Part shown: positions 11,401-23,410 of the stretch, one piece after another
Layout of the letters: each line of letters opens with the position of its first letter
Position numbering within the stretch: the stretch's first letter is position 1
DNA from: Nymphaea colorata
Taxonomy: Eukaryota > Streptophyta > Magnoliopsida > Nymphaeales > Nymphaeaceae
Length of the DNA: 60,000 nucleotides
NCBI RefSeq assembly: GCF_008831285.2
Contig: NC_045138.2
Span: 37,565,115 to 37,625,114 of the forward strand
Reading direction: 5' to 3'
Notes under the pieces: generated by a model
What the model was told of the DNA's origin: nothing
What the model saw: only the letters and a program-made list of their open reading frames with translations
Databases searched by the model: none
Translations under genes and position numbers: made by a program

Positions 11401-12732
11401 TTATAAAAGAAGTTTGTTAATTAATTGATTGTTCTGGTTCCTATTCTTTTATTCTTTTTTGTGCTAAAATTAAGCGACAGTTTTCAGTCATAACCAGCAA
11501 TATCATAAAATGAATATAGAACAACAAGGCAGAGTGCTGCACCTCTATATTCACTTTTACCATTTCATTTACCATTTAAATGGATATGAGACACGAGTGC
11601 ACATTAAGTAATGTTGAGAGGCAGACGAAGGTGTGGTCTCCATAGGGTGTATGCTCCACAAAGCTCACTCTTTAAAATGTTAAGTTAGTATTGAAACTTG
11701 GGTGAAGTTGTGTCCAGTTAAAATATAAAAAGGTCGTTCCATGATCTTGCTTAGTTACAACTTCAAGTTTACTCAATCAACAGACAATTTCCTTTGGTAT
11801 CAAGAATGGTTTGAACATCATTTTGAGAAGAATGGCAGTTAGCTAGCGTACTTGCCAATATTTCGAAAATAAATGAACCAATTAATTGCATTCATTGAAG
11901 TTGTCATGGGCACACAACTAGATTATAAATGAATCATAGTTTCAAAATTTTAATAGAAGCTGAAATATATAATTTTTCAAAATTTTTATATATGAGTAAA
12001 TGAAAAGTTTTTCATTAGAGAGGCCGCAACTGGTTATGCCTTTGTGTCTTAAGTGGTGAAACGTTATGCTTAGACTGAATAATACACTACTGCTATCACT
12101 GATGCCGATGCATGTCACTTCATCAGGACCCTCGAATGAGGTACTTTTTAGATTGTTTAAGATGAATAATTTTTGACGTACAATCACAAAATAGTCAGTT
12201 TTGAATAAATGGAGCACTCGAGAAAGATAGATTGAAAAATTTGTTGTTTCTGGAAATAAAAAAAAGCACCTAATGTTTCAGAATTGTTAATAACCCAACT
12301 AAGCTATTTCGTGGTTCCAAGAGTTTGACAATTTGTTGCCAAGTTTGCGTTGTGTGGACACTTTTTTCGGCTGTATATAAATAAGTATAGCAACACAAAA
12401 ACTAGCCATGGGTTTCATGATTGAATTAAAAAACAGAGTGGTTACCTGTTTTTACTACGAATAACAGACGAAGAGACGTCGCATCAAGAACCATTTGCTC
12501 AAAAAAAAAAAAAAAAAGTTAGCAGAATATATGTAGATGATCCTCAAATTATGCCTCTCTAAATATGTTTACTATGCATGCCTTTTAATGTTTTAACCTA
12601 TTTATCACAAGTATAATCGTAGCGATGAAAATGTAGGAACGAAAACAATAAAAAAATTGGCGACAAGATTGGATTTGTGAGCCTAAAAAACCAAACTCAT
12701 TAACTCTTTTTAACCTTAAAAATAATTAACTC

Positions 12733-12738
<6 letters not shown>

Positions 12739-12771
<33 letters not shown>
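12739..12771. repeat. (AT)n microsatellite
   Basis: Thirty-three bases of uninterrupted AT repeat. Confidence 0.95.
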
Positions 12772-12772
<1 letters not shown>

Positions 12773-13873
12773 CCGATTCAGGCCTGGCTGGAGAAGTTGT
12801 CGGGCCGGCTTCTAAGGCTCCGTTTTATAGCCCGGTTCGAATGCCAAAAGCATGTAGGATACGGGGCCAATCATCCACCCGAAGTATCTTTTTCTGGTAA
12901 TTTTTGTGATTGATTCTCTCAAAGGGTTCTAGTATTTAGAACTCCAAATCGAATCATTAATACAAGTCCATAAGTAGATAAAAAGAAATGTATTCAGTCT
13001 CCAGAGTTACACTTGATTTTGATTGAAATAGTATTCTCTATTAAATTTTATACATAAGAAGCCCACAAATGGATAAAAAAGAATGTCTTCATTTCAACGG
13101 GGTTAGGCCTGAGTTTGGAATCATTGAAAAGACTCATGGATGCTATAAGAAATAATCTTGCATAGTTTAGGAGAAAATCCACATCAACTACAAGTTTATA
13201 TCAATTGCTATTGTTGAAGAAAATAGCAAATTTGACTTCTTGTTATCGACCTGCAAATCCAAATCTCCCAGCATGTGTAATATATCTTGGTGGGCGTTGC
13301 CTCTCCAAGAAAGTTAAAAATCATTTTGGGCAATATATGCATATCAAATTGATGATTCTGATTTGACAATTAAGCAATTTATGACTATAGAGAAGACCCT
13401 TACTTGTATACTATATTTTGAAACTTGTGTGAAATTTAGGACAAATCCAGATTTGGGCAATCATGCTGTTGCAGGTTTAAGTCTTTGGAAAATGTAAGAA
13501 GTGGGAAATTGCACTTGCCCTCTCACTGACTCTCGAGATTTCTTGTTTTCTACCTCCATTTTTTTTTTAATATTAACTGGATTTCACCGCTGTGTTAGTA
13601 TTACCTGCATGTGCTCATGCATGCATGTGGCTGTGTCTGTTTTCTTGGAACGTAAAAATGATTTAAATTTTTTCTAACTCAGTTTTCATTCTCTTTTTTA
13701 TGATATTGTTCATTAATGTATATTCTTTTTGGTAGACAAAATTAGCACCACCATTACTCAATATTAGATTCTTTATGGTACTTTGATGACGATGAATCTA
13801 CCTTAAAAATTAGAACAAATTTATAAAACATTTTAACTAGTGTTCTTAGTTTTTGGAGCACATTTGCAGTATG

Positions 13874-14070
13874 CAGAGGCGGAGTTAGGATTTTTTTTTC
13901 AGGGACGGGCCAATGGTCAAATGAACTTATCTGGGTAGGGTCAAACTAAACATGTATCCAAAAAATACATTACGCAACTAAAATTTTTAAACTTTTTAAT
14001 GTAATTTTTTTTTTTCAATTAGCTGGGGTAAGGCCACGGCCTAGCAGGCAACCCCTTCCCTCTGCCCCTG
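13874..14070. mobile_element. 197-bp MITE-like element with imperfect TIRs and 8-bp target duplication
   Basis: The left end CAGAGGCGGAG and the reverse complement of the right end (CAGGGGCAGAG) are imperfect terminal inverted repeats. The flanks GCAGTATG (13866-13873) and ACAATATG (14071-14078) match at 6 of 8 positions, consistent with an old 8-bp target-site duplication of hAT type. The interior is non-coding and T/A-rich. Related degenerate sequence (GTGGAGTTAG..., GGGCGGAGGCC...) recurs near 57.9 and 58.9 kb. Confidence 0.5.
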
Positions 14071-15133
14071 ACAATATGGTAATATGTTGTTGTTGCCGAA
14101 CGACCTCTTAAATAACCCCTTCCATTTCTTCGACTCAATAACAATAACTAAACCAATGATTTTTGGAAGCACTAATACTTCAAATTTTAGACCTATTTGT
14201 GATGCTAATACAAATAAATGAAAAAATGGCTACAAGAAACTTGGAAGGGTTTGTATGGGTAATCGACCTTATGGAAATTACCTTAAAAGTGATTGAAATT
14301 TGAATAGTAAAAAATAAACGGTTCTTATAGCATCAAAATTTTGATAGTAAAACATTCAATTTATTTTACAAAGATAACTTAAATCAAAAGATTATTTACG
14401 TTGAATTACTGTTTATGAACATGTTAGAATGTTCACATTTTGTTTATAATACCTTTAATACAAGGTTAAGGGGTCTAGTCTTTGTTTCTTAATGGTCTAC
14501 CATTTACCAACTATATGTATATATATATACACTCTGGTGGTACCAAGGGAATTTTTATGCGTCTAAATCGTTGTGAAAATTAAAAATGCTAGATGGTCTC
14601 AAAATGTACATCACCATGAAGTTATTCTTAACTTTTACCAAATAATGCGACATTTACTTTTTCTTTTTTTTTTTCCCCTCCAAAAGTAACCTAAAGGGGC
14701 CATCGTCTACGGATGACCGCATGATCCGTTTTTAACGCTCTTTGTTACACGAAGGCCGGCCCCATTTTTAACTCTCTAGTGAGTAGTTTGGGACCATGCA
14801 TGAAGAAGGTAGGGTGGTCCTCCCCTTACGCCTTACGCTGCAACAAATAGCTTATCATGAACAAAGAAACCTTCGTTTCTAGTTGAATCTCCTCAACTTG
14901 GAGGCTTCCAAATTTGGGCCTCATACAATTGTCCAATTAAATTTGGATTTTTACATTTCACCATATTTTTGTAGATATATATACATATATATTTCATGTA
15001 TATATATAAAGTGAATAAAATCTTCATATTCCTATATATGCTGTCGGGCAAAGCATGAAGTCTTTCTAGGGTTTGATGTTGTTGGGCAAGTGAAAAGGTT
15101 TGTCAAGCTCGCCTCTGAGATCTGCATTGCATG
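14071..15133. other. Intergenic, no gene recognised
   Basis: AT-rich with small TA tracts (14516-14530, about 14976-15009). The last 90 bases carry short units resembling the 47-48-bp minisatellite that resumes after the inserted element (GGGCAAGTGAAAAGG and GTCTTTCT motifs). Confidence 0.4.
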
Positions 15134-15663
15134 TAGCGGTGAACAATGAGTTAAACCTCGGCTCGTGAACGAGTTCGAGCAGACTCATTTGCTTAACAAG
15201 TCGAACTCGAATTCATGAGTCAGCTCGTTCAAATAATCGAGTTGAGTTCAAGCTCAACACATAACTATCGAGTCACGCTCGAGCTTTAATTGAGTCGAGC
15301 TCAAGCCTAATACGTAACGATGAATAACAATTCTATTCAAACGAGTTTGTCAAGTATTAATCAAGTTGAAAATGAGCTCAGCAAGTAACGATGAATATCA
15401 ATTCTATTCAAACGAGTTTGTCGAGCCTTACTCGAGTTGAGCACGAGCTCAACACATGAAGATGAATATCAATTCTGTTCAAACAAGTCTATCGAGTCTT
15501 AATCGAGTCGAGTTTGAGCTCAACAAGTAACTATCAAGTGGAGCTAGAGCTGCTTCCATGGAACTATTCTCGAGCTCAAGCCGAGTGGAGCTTGAGGTTT
15601 TATTAGTCAAACTGAGTTCAAACTAACTGAACTCAGGTTCGACCCGGTTCATGTTCACCCCTA
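15134..15663. mobile_element. 530-bp hAT-like non-autonomous element with internal 71-bp repeats
   Basis: The terminal inverted repeats TAGCGGTGAACA (15134-15145) and TAGGGGTGAACA (reverse complement of 15652-15663) match at 11 of 12 positions and have the G-rich GGGGTGAACA look of hAT ends. The interior is rich in GAGCTCGAG/TCGAGTCGAG motifs, typical of a widespread plant non-autonomous family. The 8-bp flanks (attgcatg, actgccgg) match at only 5 of 8 positions. It has no coding capacity. Confidence 0.5.
15319..15531. repeat. Three 71-bp tandem repeats inside the hAT-like element
   Basis: Units begin gatgaata at 15319, 15390 and 15461, spacing exactly 71. Each contains a CAATTCT-TTCAAAC-AGT core, then a TCGAGT-type stretch and GAGCTCA. 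A shorter diverged unit precedes them. Confidence 0.8.
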
Positions 15664-15683
15664 ACTGCCGGACAAGTTGAAAA

Positions 15684-15875
15684 GTCTTTCTCGCTCGTCT
15701 TAGATATTTATACTGCCGAGATGCGAAAAAGTCTCTCTAATTCTCCTCAGAGTTCCATACGACCAGGAAAGCTAAAAAGTCTCTCTAACTCCACTTAGAG
15801 TTCCATACGACCAGGCAAGTAAAAAAGTCTCTCTAAATCGCCTTAGAGTTTCATTACACCTGGCAAGCCAAAAAA
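15684..15875. repeat. 47-48-bp minisatellite, about four copies
   Basis: Units start with GTCTYTCT at 15684, 15731, 15779 and 15827. Each is followed by a CT-rich segment, a TAGAGTT/CAGAGTT motif, CCATACGACCAGG or a variant, and AAGY. Related units occur left of the 15134-15663 element, so that element seems to have landed inside the array. Confidence 0.75.
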
Positions 15876-17243
15876 AAGCCTTGGTTTTGTGCTGCCACTC
15901 AAGTGAAAAAGAATATGATCCAAAGGTGATGAACAAATTTTCCCTTAGTGGATTTTTTAAATTAAAAATTAAATTTCTGAACTAAGATGTCAAAAAAAAA
16001 AAAAAAGGAGGGGAACACATTCTTGATGCAAAGGACCAAATTAACTGCGATCGAATTCGTTGGACCCACCCACGAAGCCGCGTGGTCCAATCTCTGGCGT
16101 GGACGCTTCCGACCCGATTTGACCGCCCCGACCACGTCCACGCTTTGACCCACTCCATAGCGACCAGCCCTGCAATAGGGTAAGGAGTTCAGGATGGATT
16201 TTTAGGTCCAGACCCAATCTCAAAGCCCTTGCAATTTTTTCACGATTTTTGGATCCGGATATTGGGTAGATTGGTACAAACGAATGCATGAAAAGATCTA
16301 TTCTGATCTCCTGTGTTGTGTCGTGACAAAAGATGGTCTTTCCTTCGTGCCGTGTCGTGATATACACAGATCCGTGGCGTCATTTTTGGATCGGATCCGA
16401 CGTGTTCATCACCTACCATAAAATCAACATCGCTTCGTGATCTTTTCGAATAGGCAAGGTCTTCGCGGTCCCTTTCAGGCCGTTTCCGGTCGTTTTCCGA
16501 CGAGGACTAGAGAATCGGTAGGCCCCAACACAAGAAAGAAGGCGCCTCTTTAATTTCTCTCTCTTAAACCCCTAATCCTAAAAGATCTCTGGAAACGGAC
16601 ATCAATACTCGATCGTCTTCAAGTTTTCACTTTCTCTTCTTCTGAAGACTTGGAAGAAAAAAATATATATATACAGATCTTGGTTGTTGTTAATTACAAT
16701 AGCAACTGCACGTATGATTGCTAATGGCGAAGCTGCTTGGAGATATGTGATAGATCTTCCTCGATTATTGCGCTTCCCTCAGTGCTCGCCAATTGACAGG
16801 AGAAGACACGCAAGACCAGCAAAAAAAAGAATTTGTCCGTGAGGTTGACGTATCGAATCCTAGTTATGCCAATAATTCTCTCACCACTAAACTTCAACGT
16901 GACTCTTAGATGCCGTTTTTGCGAAGTTAAAATACCAAGGAATCTGTTAATATGTTAAGTCTGCTTAGTTTGATTAGGAAGATGCCTACAGTAGCAGAAA
17001 GCAAATGACAGTAATATTTACAACGATTAATATGCATAAGAAGAACACCATTGTTACCATGCGTATAGTTTTACTATTATCTCCTTTAACAAACATTTTT
17101 AGCAATTTCTCGTGTTGTTCGGAGATGTGTCTTGATCTTATTGCTTCTTTTGAGTGGATCTAATGGGCTTCGGTGTTAATCTAACGGCCGCTGCTATAAT
17201 CTAAGGGGAGATTCCGAAGGCAGCAGCTAGCAGATCGTCGGCC
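15876..17243. other. Unassigned region, GC-richer in part
   Basis: The region 16020-16560 is GC-rich compared with its surroundings and contains AAACCCCTAATCC near 16566, which resembles plant promoter telo-box sequence. I see no family motif on either strand. The minus-strand open frame across 16041-16367 is unsupported. A small gene's 5' region or a transposon remnant are both possible. Confidence 0.3.
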
Positions 17244-17459
17244 ATGGTTCAGGGCAAGGACGTAGTACAGTTGTCACGCCCTTCATCCGCAGGTGGCTCA
17301 GAGGAAGAAGGAGTAAATCGTCGCAGGACTCGCAGTAGCGTGGTTGGTGAAGGGCGTGAAATGGCAGAGGGGGATCTTTTCAGTTTCTTTCACAAGAAAG
17401 GGCGGTTGTCAGCCATCCCCCACGACCCCTCTGCATGTGAAGACCAGGAAAATGAATGA
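17244..17459 (+). CDS. Possible small protein of 71 aa, unrecognised
   Basis: This ATG-initiated frame is preceded by cgtcggcc, a fair plant start context (purine absent at -3). The product is hydrophilic and charged (RRRTRSSV near the middle, SFFHKKG near residue 50, acidic C-terminus). GC content is above the surrounding intergenic DNA. No family was recognised, and there is no sign of an intron or a membrane segment. It could be a chance frame or the first exon of a transcript. Confidence 0.25.
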   Translation: MVQGKDVVQLSRPSSAGGSEEEGVNRRRTRSSVVGEGREMAEGDLFSFFHKKGRLSAIPHDPSACEDQENE

Positions 17460-18840
17460 CGAAGCCGCAGAGCGTTCCCCTTTTCGGAAATCCTCGACTT
17501 CATAACTCGTTTCTTTGTACTGCCGCTTATCGAGAAAGTTGGTCGCCACAAAACTCATGGCTCTAAAATCTCACTGCTTTTACCACGCAATTGACTTTTT
17601 CCTTTTGCTTTCTCTTTAATTTCTTTCCTTGTTACCACTCTTATCATCTCCTCTCTTTCTGATGTTCCACTGTCCTTTTTCTTTGGGTAGATATACGTGT
17701 TTGACGATCTAGCTCCAAGGAGCTAGCGCAAACAACAAAGATGATCAGGTGGTCTCGCCTTTCCGTTCCTTCAAATGAGCTGCTGTTCTTGCCCAGTTAA
17801 GGAGATCCTCCACTTCTGTCATGGCTGGCGACGTTATTGGTAAATTGAGTTCTTGGAGTAAGTGGATGGAGGTCAGAATTGATGCTGAAAGACAGAATTG
17901 ATGCTGGTATATATGTTGAGGATAGTTTGATAGATTATTGGGAGATCAGAAGCACTTCCATGTATTCATAACAATGCTGATATGAGAAGACTGTGTGTCC
18001 ATAAATATTGTTAACGAATTTAATTTCATCATGACACAATTTTACGTTCATATTTGCAGTTCGTTTCATGCACCTGGCTAGGTGCATGGCTTAGTTTAAA
18101 ATTCATATGAAAGCTGCATGCATTTCATTTTTTATTGTAAGATTAAAGCACACTCCGAAACAAGTTGCCTTCTCCTATTTGCGTGCCTGGAAGAACTAAA
18201 TTAATGCATCTATTATCAAGAAAAACGAAAAATACCAATTTATAAGGTCGAAAAATAAAAGATGAAAAAAAAATGCTACCATTTGAAAAAACTCAAATGC
18301 CCTTCCACAGTGATGTGATCGCTTGTGAGAGGTGTTATATATATATATATATGTTATTGAAGTTTGGGCCCTTAAAACAGATAGATCGTCTATTCATAAT
18401 GAAATCAAGCTACACCAATGTGAAGGTGGTCTGCAAATAAAATGCTACCAAGTTTGGAAACAGAGCAACTGTCAATTCCGCCGGCTTCCTTAACGAAAGT
18501 GATATTGGGAATGGCGTGCCTATCTAAACTTCCTAGCAAGTCTCATTGCACGATCAAAATAACTGCACATTAATGTTCACAATCAATATGATGTTGAAAT
18601 GTAATTATTTTTGCCATATATACAAGGAGAGAGAGAGAGAGAAAGAGAGAGAATTCAATGCTGCCGTAGTGCTAGATGTTGCTGACGATGACAATTTAAA
18701 ACTTTGTCGTTGAATGACAATAACTAAATATTAACACAGTTTATGACGCAACGACACTTTAGTGATGAATTATTGTCTTTTAACTACAATTTTTTTGGGA
18801 TTTAACTATCAGCAACTGTCCAGCCCACACACAGCAGGTT

Positions 18841-18890
<50 letters not shown>

Positions 18891-20556
18891 GTATATCCAA
18901 TTAATGACTTGATTTGGAAAACGTTTAGTGTTGGAAGCTGGTAACGATGGGTCCGAACCAAATCCAAACTCTTCACATATCTACGTTTAGACACACGGTT
19001 CTAGAAGAAATAATTAATCTTTTAAATATGTACCTTTCAGATCCGGGAAACGCGATAGGCGACCATGAATTCAGATGACAAGGGACACCACCCAATTCTT
19101 TTGGACATGTGGGTCGGAGGCTTCTGACCATGAATCCGTAGCCATGTAAACAAGATCAAAGAAAGCAAGAAAGTAAAAGACAAGAAGAAAGAAAGCGTGA
19201 TGCACCACCGGGAATTGGGGAGAGATAAAAACAAGGCAGATCGGCAAGATTGACGTCCATTTACGTGACTGTGACTCTGCTTTGTCAATTTATGTAAAAT
19301 ATTTAGCAAAGATGTCTTCCTACTTTAGCTGTGCTCGTTTATCTTTTTAGTCAAGAAGAGAAAATAAAACTGCAGACCGGTGGTGATCATGAATTTGTAC
19401 ACCAAGGGGGCAAGGAGCATGTATTTTCTCTAAATGGATGATCATACAATGGGTGTACAAACAGCATCATGTGCTTTTAGTATGAAAACGGTAAAAGAAA
19501 ATTCTGCCGACTTTATAGTGATTAATTTTCTTGTTGATCACTGCCCATGGTAAGATTAATATTTGTGACTGCCCTCCATATATTACGTGTATACGATGAT
19601 CAATATATATCATTTTTCGGACATGAACTTTTTGACATAAGTAATTAATTTTACGTGACCTATTGTATATCTTTTATCATCAGTTGAAATTAAAATTAAC
19701 CATCTGTACGTTCATGCAGACATCAACTTTTAATTTGATGTATCAGGAATTAACCTTACCTGACCTAGTGTACATTTTTAAGCCAGTTGAAAGCCCACGA
19801 CCACTCATGACATGCAACACGTCCCACCAAATTAACAGCGGGTTTGAAGAAGGAAGCTTATTATTTTTTCTGTCGTTACTTATGCGATCCAAACACATTT
19901 AGACAATATACATTCATCCATAATTAATTTCTTCGAAACTAGTAATGTTTGTTGAGCATCTTGTCACAGTATCCAGCCCTCTCATCCCTGGAAATTCTGT
20001 TAGAACCACATGTTTGTTGAGCAATTATATCTACTTCGATCAAACTTTAAGACAAAAGCCGCTAATTGCAAATTACTTAAACAAATTCCATCCAGATGCT
20101 TCTCTCAACCAAGCATGCTTAACTTCGAATTCTGATGCTGTTATTGTTTTCCAAGCCTATATAGCTTAAGAATCTAATGGACTTGCTAATGAAAGCTTCG
20201 TTGATCACTTGAAATTTATGACCCTCAAGTTGAAGAAGATTAAGCGTTAATTCCAATTAAGGTGTGTTTCTTCGACATGAAGTGTTAAAGCTCCTGCCTC
20301 ACTCCAGCTTTTCGTTCCTCCCAAAATGTTGGAAAAAGAAAAGCTAATCTCTATGCTGCAATCTAGTCCAGATGAATTATTTGATCTGTCAGACACCTGA
20401 GTTGGGGCTAATGCGTGCCACAAAGTTTTTGATAATTTCTTCTTTGCTTGAAAGATGCGATTTGGGCTTTGGATGATTGACATATCACTGACAGATGACT
20501 GGTACTTCGTGGAAGATCCAAATTATTGTACGCCAATCTAGGTGCCTAACATTCTA
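17460..20556. other. Intergenic, no gene recognised
   Basis: AT-rich with microsatellites at about 18340 and 18626-18650 and a compound tract at 18839-18890. The open frames found are short and of low complexity or lack motifs. Confidence 0.4.
18839..18890. repeat. (TC)n(AC)n(AT)n compound microsatellite
   Basis: About 22 bases of TC, 10 of AC and 20 of AT repeat run directly into each other. Confidence 0.95.
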
Positions 20557-20802
20557 TTGCTGGATCTCTAACCCTTTCGGATCCAAAATTAATCGCTTGA
20601 GATGTTCTGCTGGAAGGCAACCTGCATTAGCATATTTCTTCCCCTCATTTGCGACGTCAAAGCTGTGCCCGTTGAAAGTGGTTCTTAACTGGACGGTAAA
20701 GTGCACCGGAAGTTGGTCGGTCTCCGGCACAGTGCAGACCGAGAAGTTTATACGGCCATGTCTGGATTTGGGTTGTACATTCCGGCCGACATTCTTCGCA
20801 AC
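20557..20802 (-). pseudogene. Unassigned coding-like stretch, 82 codons open, no start codon
   Basis: The minus strand is open for 82 codons between stop codons at 20805-20803 and 20556-20554, with no Met. The translation is protein-like and of balanced composition; segments include VCTVPETDQLPVHFTV, FDVANEGKKYA and CLPAEHLKRLILDPKG. Overlapping upstream, in another frame (to 20917), a second charged open stretch occurs; downstream (20483-20247) another open frame of 78 codons follows. I do not recognise a family. It could be an internal exon or a frameshifted relic of a retroposed gene. The base composition is richer in GC than the neighbouring intergenic DNA. Confidence 0.3.
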
Positions 20803-21454
20803 CTAGTTGCAGCTTTCTTCCAATCTCAATGGCGGTACTCCACTTAATACGACCTGAGCTTAAAGACCTGGTCCGCCCACCATGATCCGTGGCCTTTTCT
20901 TCACATCCCAATCCCAAGAATCATAGAGAAAATTAATATGTATACCTATCTCTATAAATGAGCCAGCCTAGCTCCGCCCAGAACTGGTATCTGGGGACAG
21001 TACTACTGGTGCGGCAGCCGGGGCCGTCTGCTACCTGATTGTTCATGTTCATGTACTTGAGAAACCAAGCATCGAAACTTACCCAAAACATAAATGGGTA
21101 AATAAGTAAAATGTTAATCCTTTACCATATTGGAATTGCTTTTGAGAATATACATAGATATGTACATACATACCGTTGATGTCTTAATGTGGTGGTTCCA
21201 AGTTCCAATAATATGAATGTCTTTTCGTTTGTGGGTGTCTGCTCCTTTGGAACAAAATCACCATGTAAAATGTAGGGCTCCCATTCTGTTTCTTGTGGTG
21301 ATATGTCTATATGTAAAAAGAGAGATGCCTTGATATATATCTCATGTAGAGAGGAATTACATAAATAGAAATAGGAAGTTTAAGTTAGAATTTCAGCATA
21401 AAGTACATATAGAACTAGGCAGAAGCAATCAAGGAATTTTCCAGAAGTTCCCAT

Positions 21455-21487
21455 TCAGGACTGGTGTTTCTTCGCTTCCTTCTCCGC
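21455..21487 (-). CDS. HVA22-like gene, terminal exon 5
   Basis: This 33-bp exon follows a tttacgttgcag acceptor and encodes [10 protein letters not shown] and TGA. AEKEA is the usual continuation after the conserved alpha-helical tail in this subfamily. Confidence 0.85.
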   Translation of the reverse strand, partial: AEKEAKKHQS

Positions 21488-23369
21488 CTGCAACGTAAAA
21501 TTTGAACCTTTATGGTCATGACCAGGCAAGCCGAACAATATCTTAAAAGCAAAGGCACCATAATGGCACACGCTCACACACACACACACACATGATCATT
21601 TGTGCAGAAGAAATTAAAAAAAAAAAAAAAGAACAAGAAAAAGGATCCAAAGCAATTCTTGAGGAATAGTAGTTGGTACTTACTGCTTTGAGAACTCTTT
21701 CGAAGGCTTCCGGCCCGTATTCATCGATGTAACGTTCAACCGATCGCCTTGCGTCGAGGCTCATCATATGCAACACCTTCCTCTGATCATCTGTAATGGT
21801 GGAAGAGCCGAAGCGATCTACGATCTTCAGCTGCTTTCTCACTACATTCTCGTAAATGTAAGCTGCTCCGTTGAATACGGGCAATACCAACCATAAAGAA
21901 ACTAACAGCTTCATGTAAGGCCAAAGCGGGAACCTGTCATTGGAAGAACTTTTGAGTGAGATAATTGTTGTTGGCAAATAATTACTCAAAATTGCATAAG
22001 TTTTTGCAGAGAGATTCTTTTGAAAATCATCACAATCGCCATGCATTTGCTTCAATTCTTCCTTCTTAGTCTAGAATTACGTTCAAGCAACACGATCAAC
22101 TTTGAAACGATGGTTCCTAGTTCAGAGCGAGTTGCTCCATTTTCTGCTTACCAGACAAGGAATTTCCAGAAGGAGAGCTCAAACAAGGCTATTAACGAGT
22201 ACAGCACCCAATATGTGAGCCACTGTTGATCATCAAGTGCAGAAGGGCTCTCGATTGCACGTATCGATGAATACCTGATCATCAAATTCATCACCAAATT
22301 AAGAACCATCATATTGGAACACCATCGTGTAAAATATCTTCATAATTCAAACAAGCCTAACAAAAATGTGAATTACATTCACCATCCATACTGCAAATTA
22401 TATGACCCTCGCCTCCTCATGGCTCTGCTAATGCATGCATTGTCTCAAGATCCATAAGCTATGCAGTTTCTAAAATATGTGCTTCGATCAATTGGAGCCA
22501 ACAAGGTCAGCTCAGTCCACCCGGTTGAGGGGTTGGACGGAGTCTTTCAGATCGAAGGTCATCAAGAGCTTGGCTCTATTGTTGGTTCTATCCAACCAAA
22601 GATTTTCAATACTTAAAAACTAATGTACAATAGTTGGGAATTGGAGTCCTTTCCTCATAAGCATCTCTAATGAAAGAGTCGTTCGGCCATGGCCCATCTT
22701 TTACACATACACATAGCTAACGTTTTAAGTCCAGCAAAAGTAGCATCTACAAATTACCGAAACATGGTTTAATAATTGATTTCTTGAACATTTTAAGTCA
22801 TTAGCATCATAAAGATATAATGCAACGAAATTTTGTTGAGCTTTTTATAAAGTATAAACAACTTAACTACCAAAGTCAGGAAGGGATTTCTATCTTCTGA
22901 TGGGTGCGAATTCCATATATTTAAACTTTTCCTTAGTCACTAAAAAGGCCAAAAACTATTACTAAACTAACTTTTGGTACTTACATTTGGAACAAACAAA
23001 AATTACAGATAAAACAAGACGGTGGCCTTAATCTGATGAGGACGTGTGCCTTTGTTGGACTCAACCCATCAACAATCGACGATATTGCCCCAACTTATGA
23101 ACGGATATTGCAAAACCACGAATCTCCTTTTCTTTTTATATTCACCATGAATGTGCATGTATAGGAAAACCTATAATTCGCCGTCCATACTTAAAATTGA
23201 CACTCCGCTGTAAAACTTTGGTTATCCTTCTTAAATATTTTTGTTTAGTTAATCATACTAATTGATTCGGAACAACTTTCTGGCGACTGCATCTCTCCAA
23301 ACCGTTAATCCAACGCATGAGATGAAATCACGATTTAACATTTCAAGAAACTGGTGTCATCATCTTAGC

Positions 23370-23410
<41 letters not shown>

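Larger units (their letters stand above)
8901..13873. other. Intergenic, AT-rich, no gene recognised
   Basis: Apart from the LTR-like remnant listed separately, this stretch shows only microsatellites ((TA)n/(AC)n at 10012-10048, (AT)n at 12739-12771), poly-T/poly-A tracts and short open frames without known motifs. A GC-richer patch follows the (AT)n at 12772-12890, with a GGTTCGAAT box resembling a Pol III B box, but no matching A box or tRNA fold is evident. Confidence 0.4.

Noticed and set aside
12772-12890. tRNA- or SINE-like segment with GGTTCGAATG
   Set aside because: Only a B-box-like string is present; no A box at the right distance and no cloverleaf can be formed by eye.
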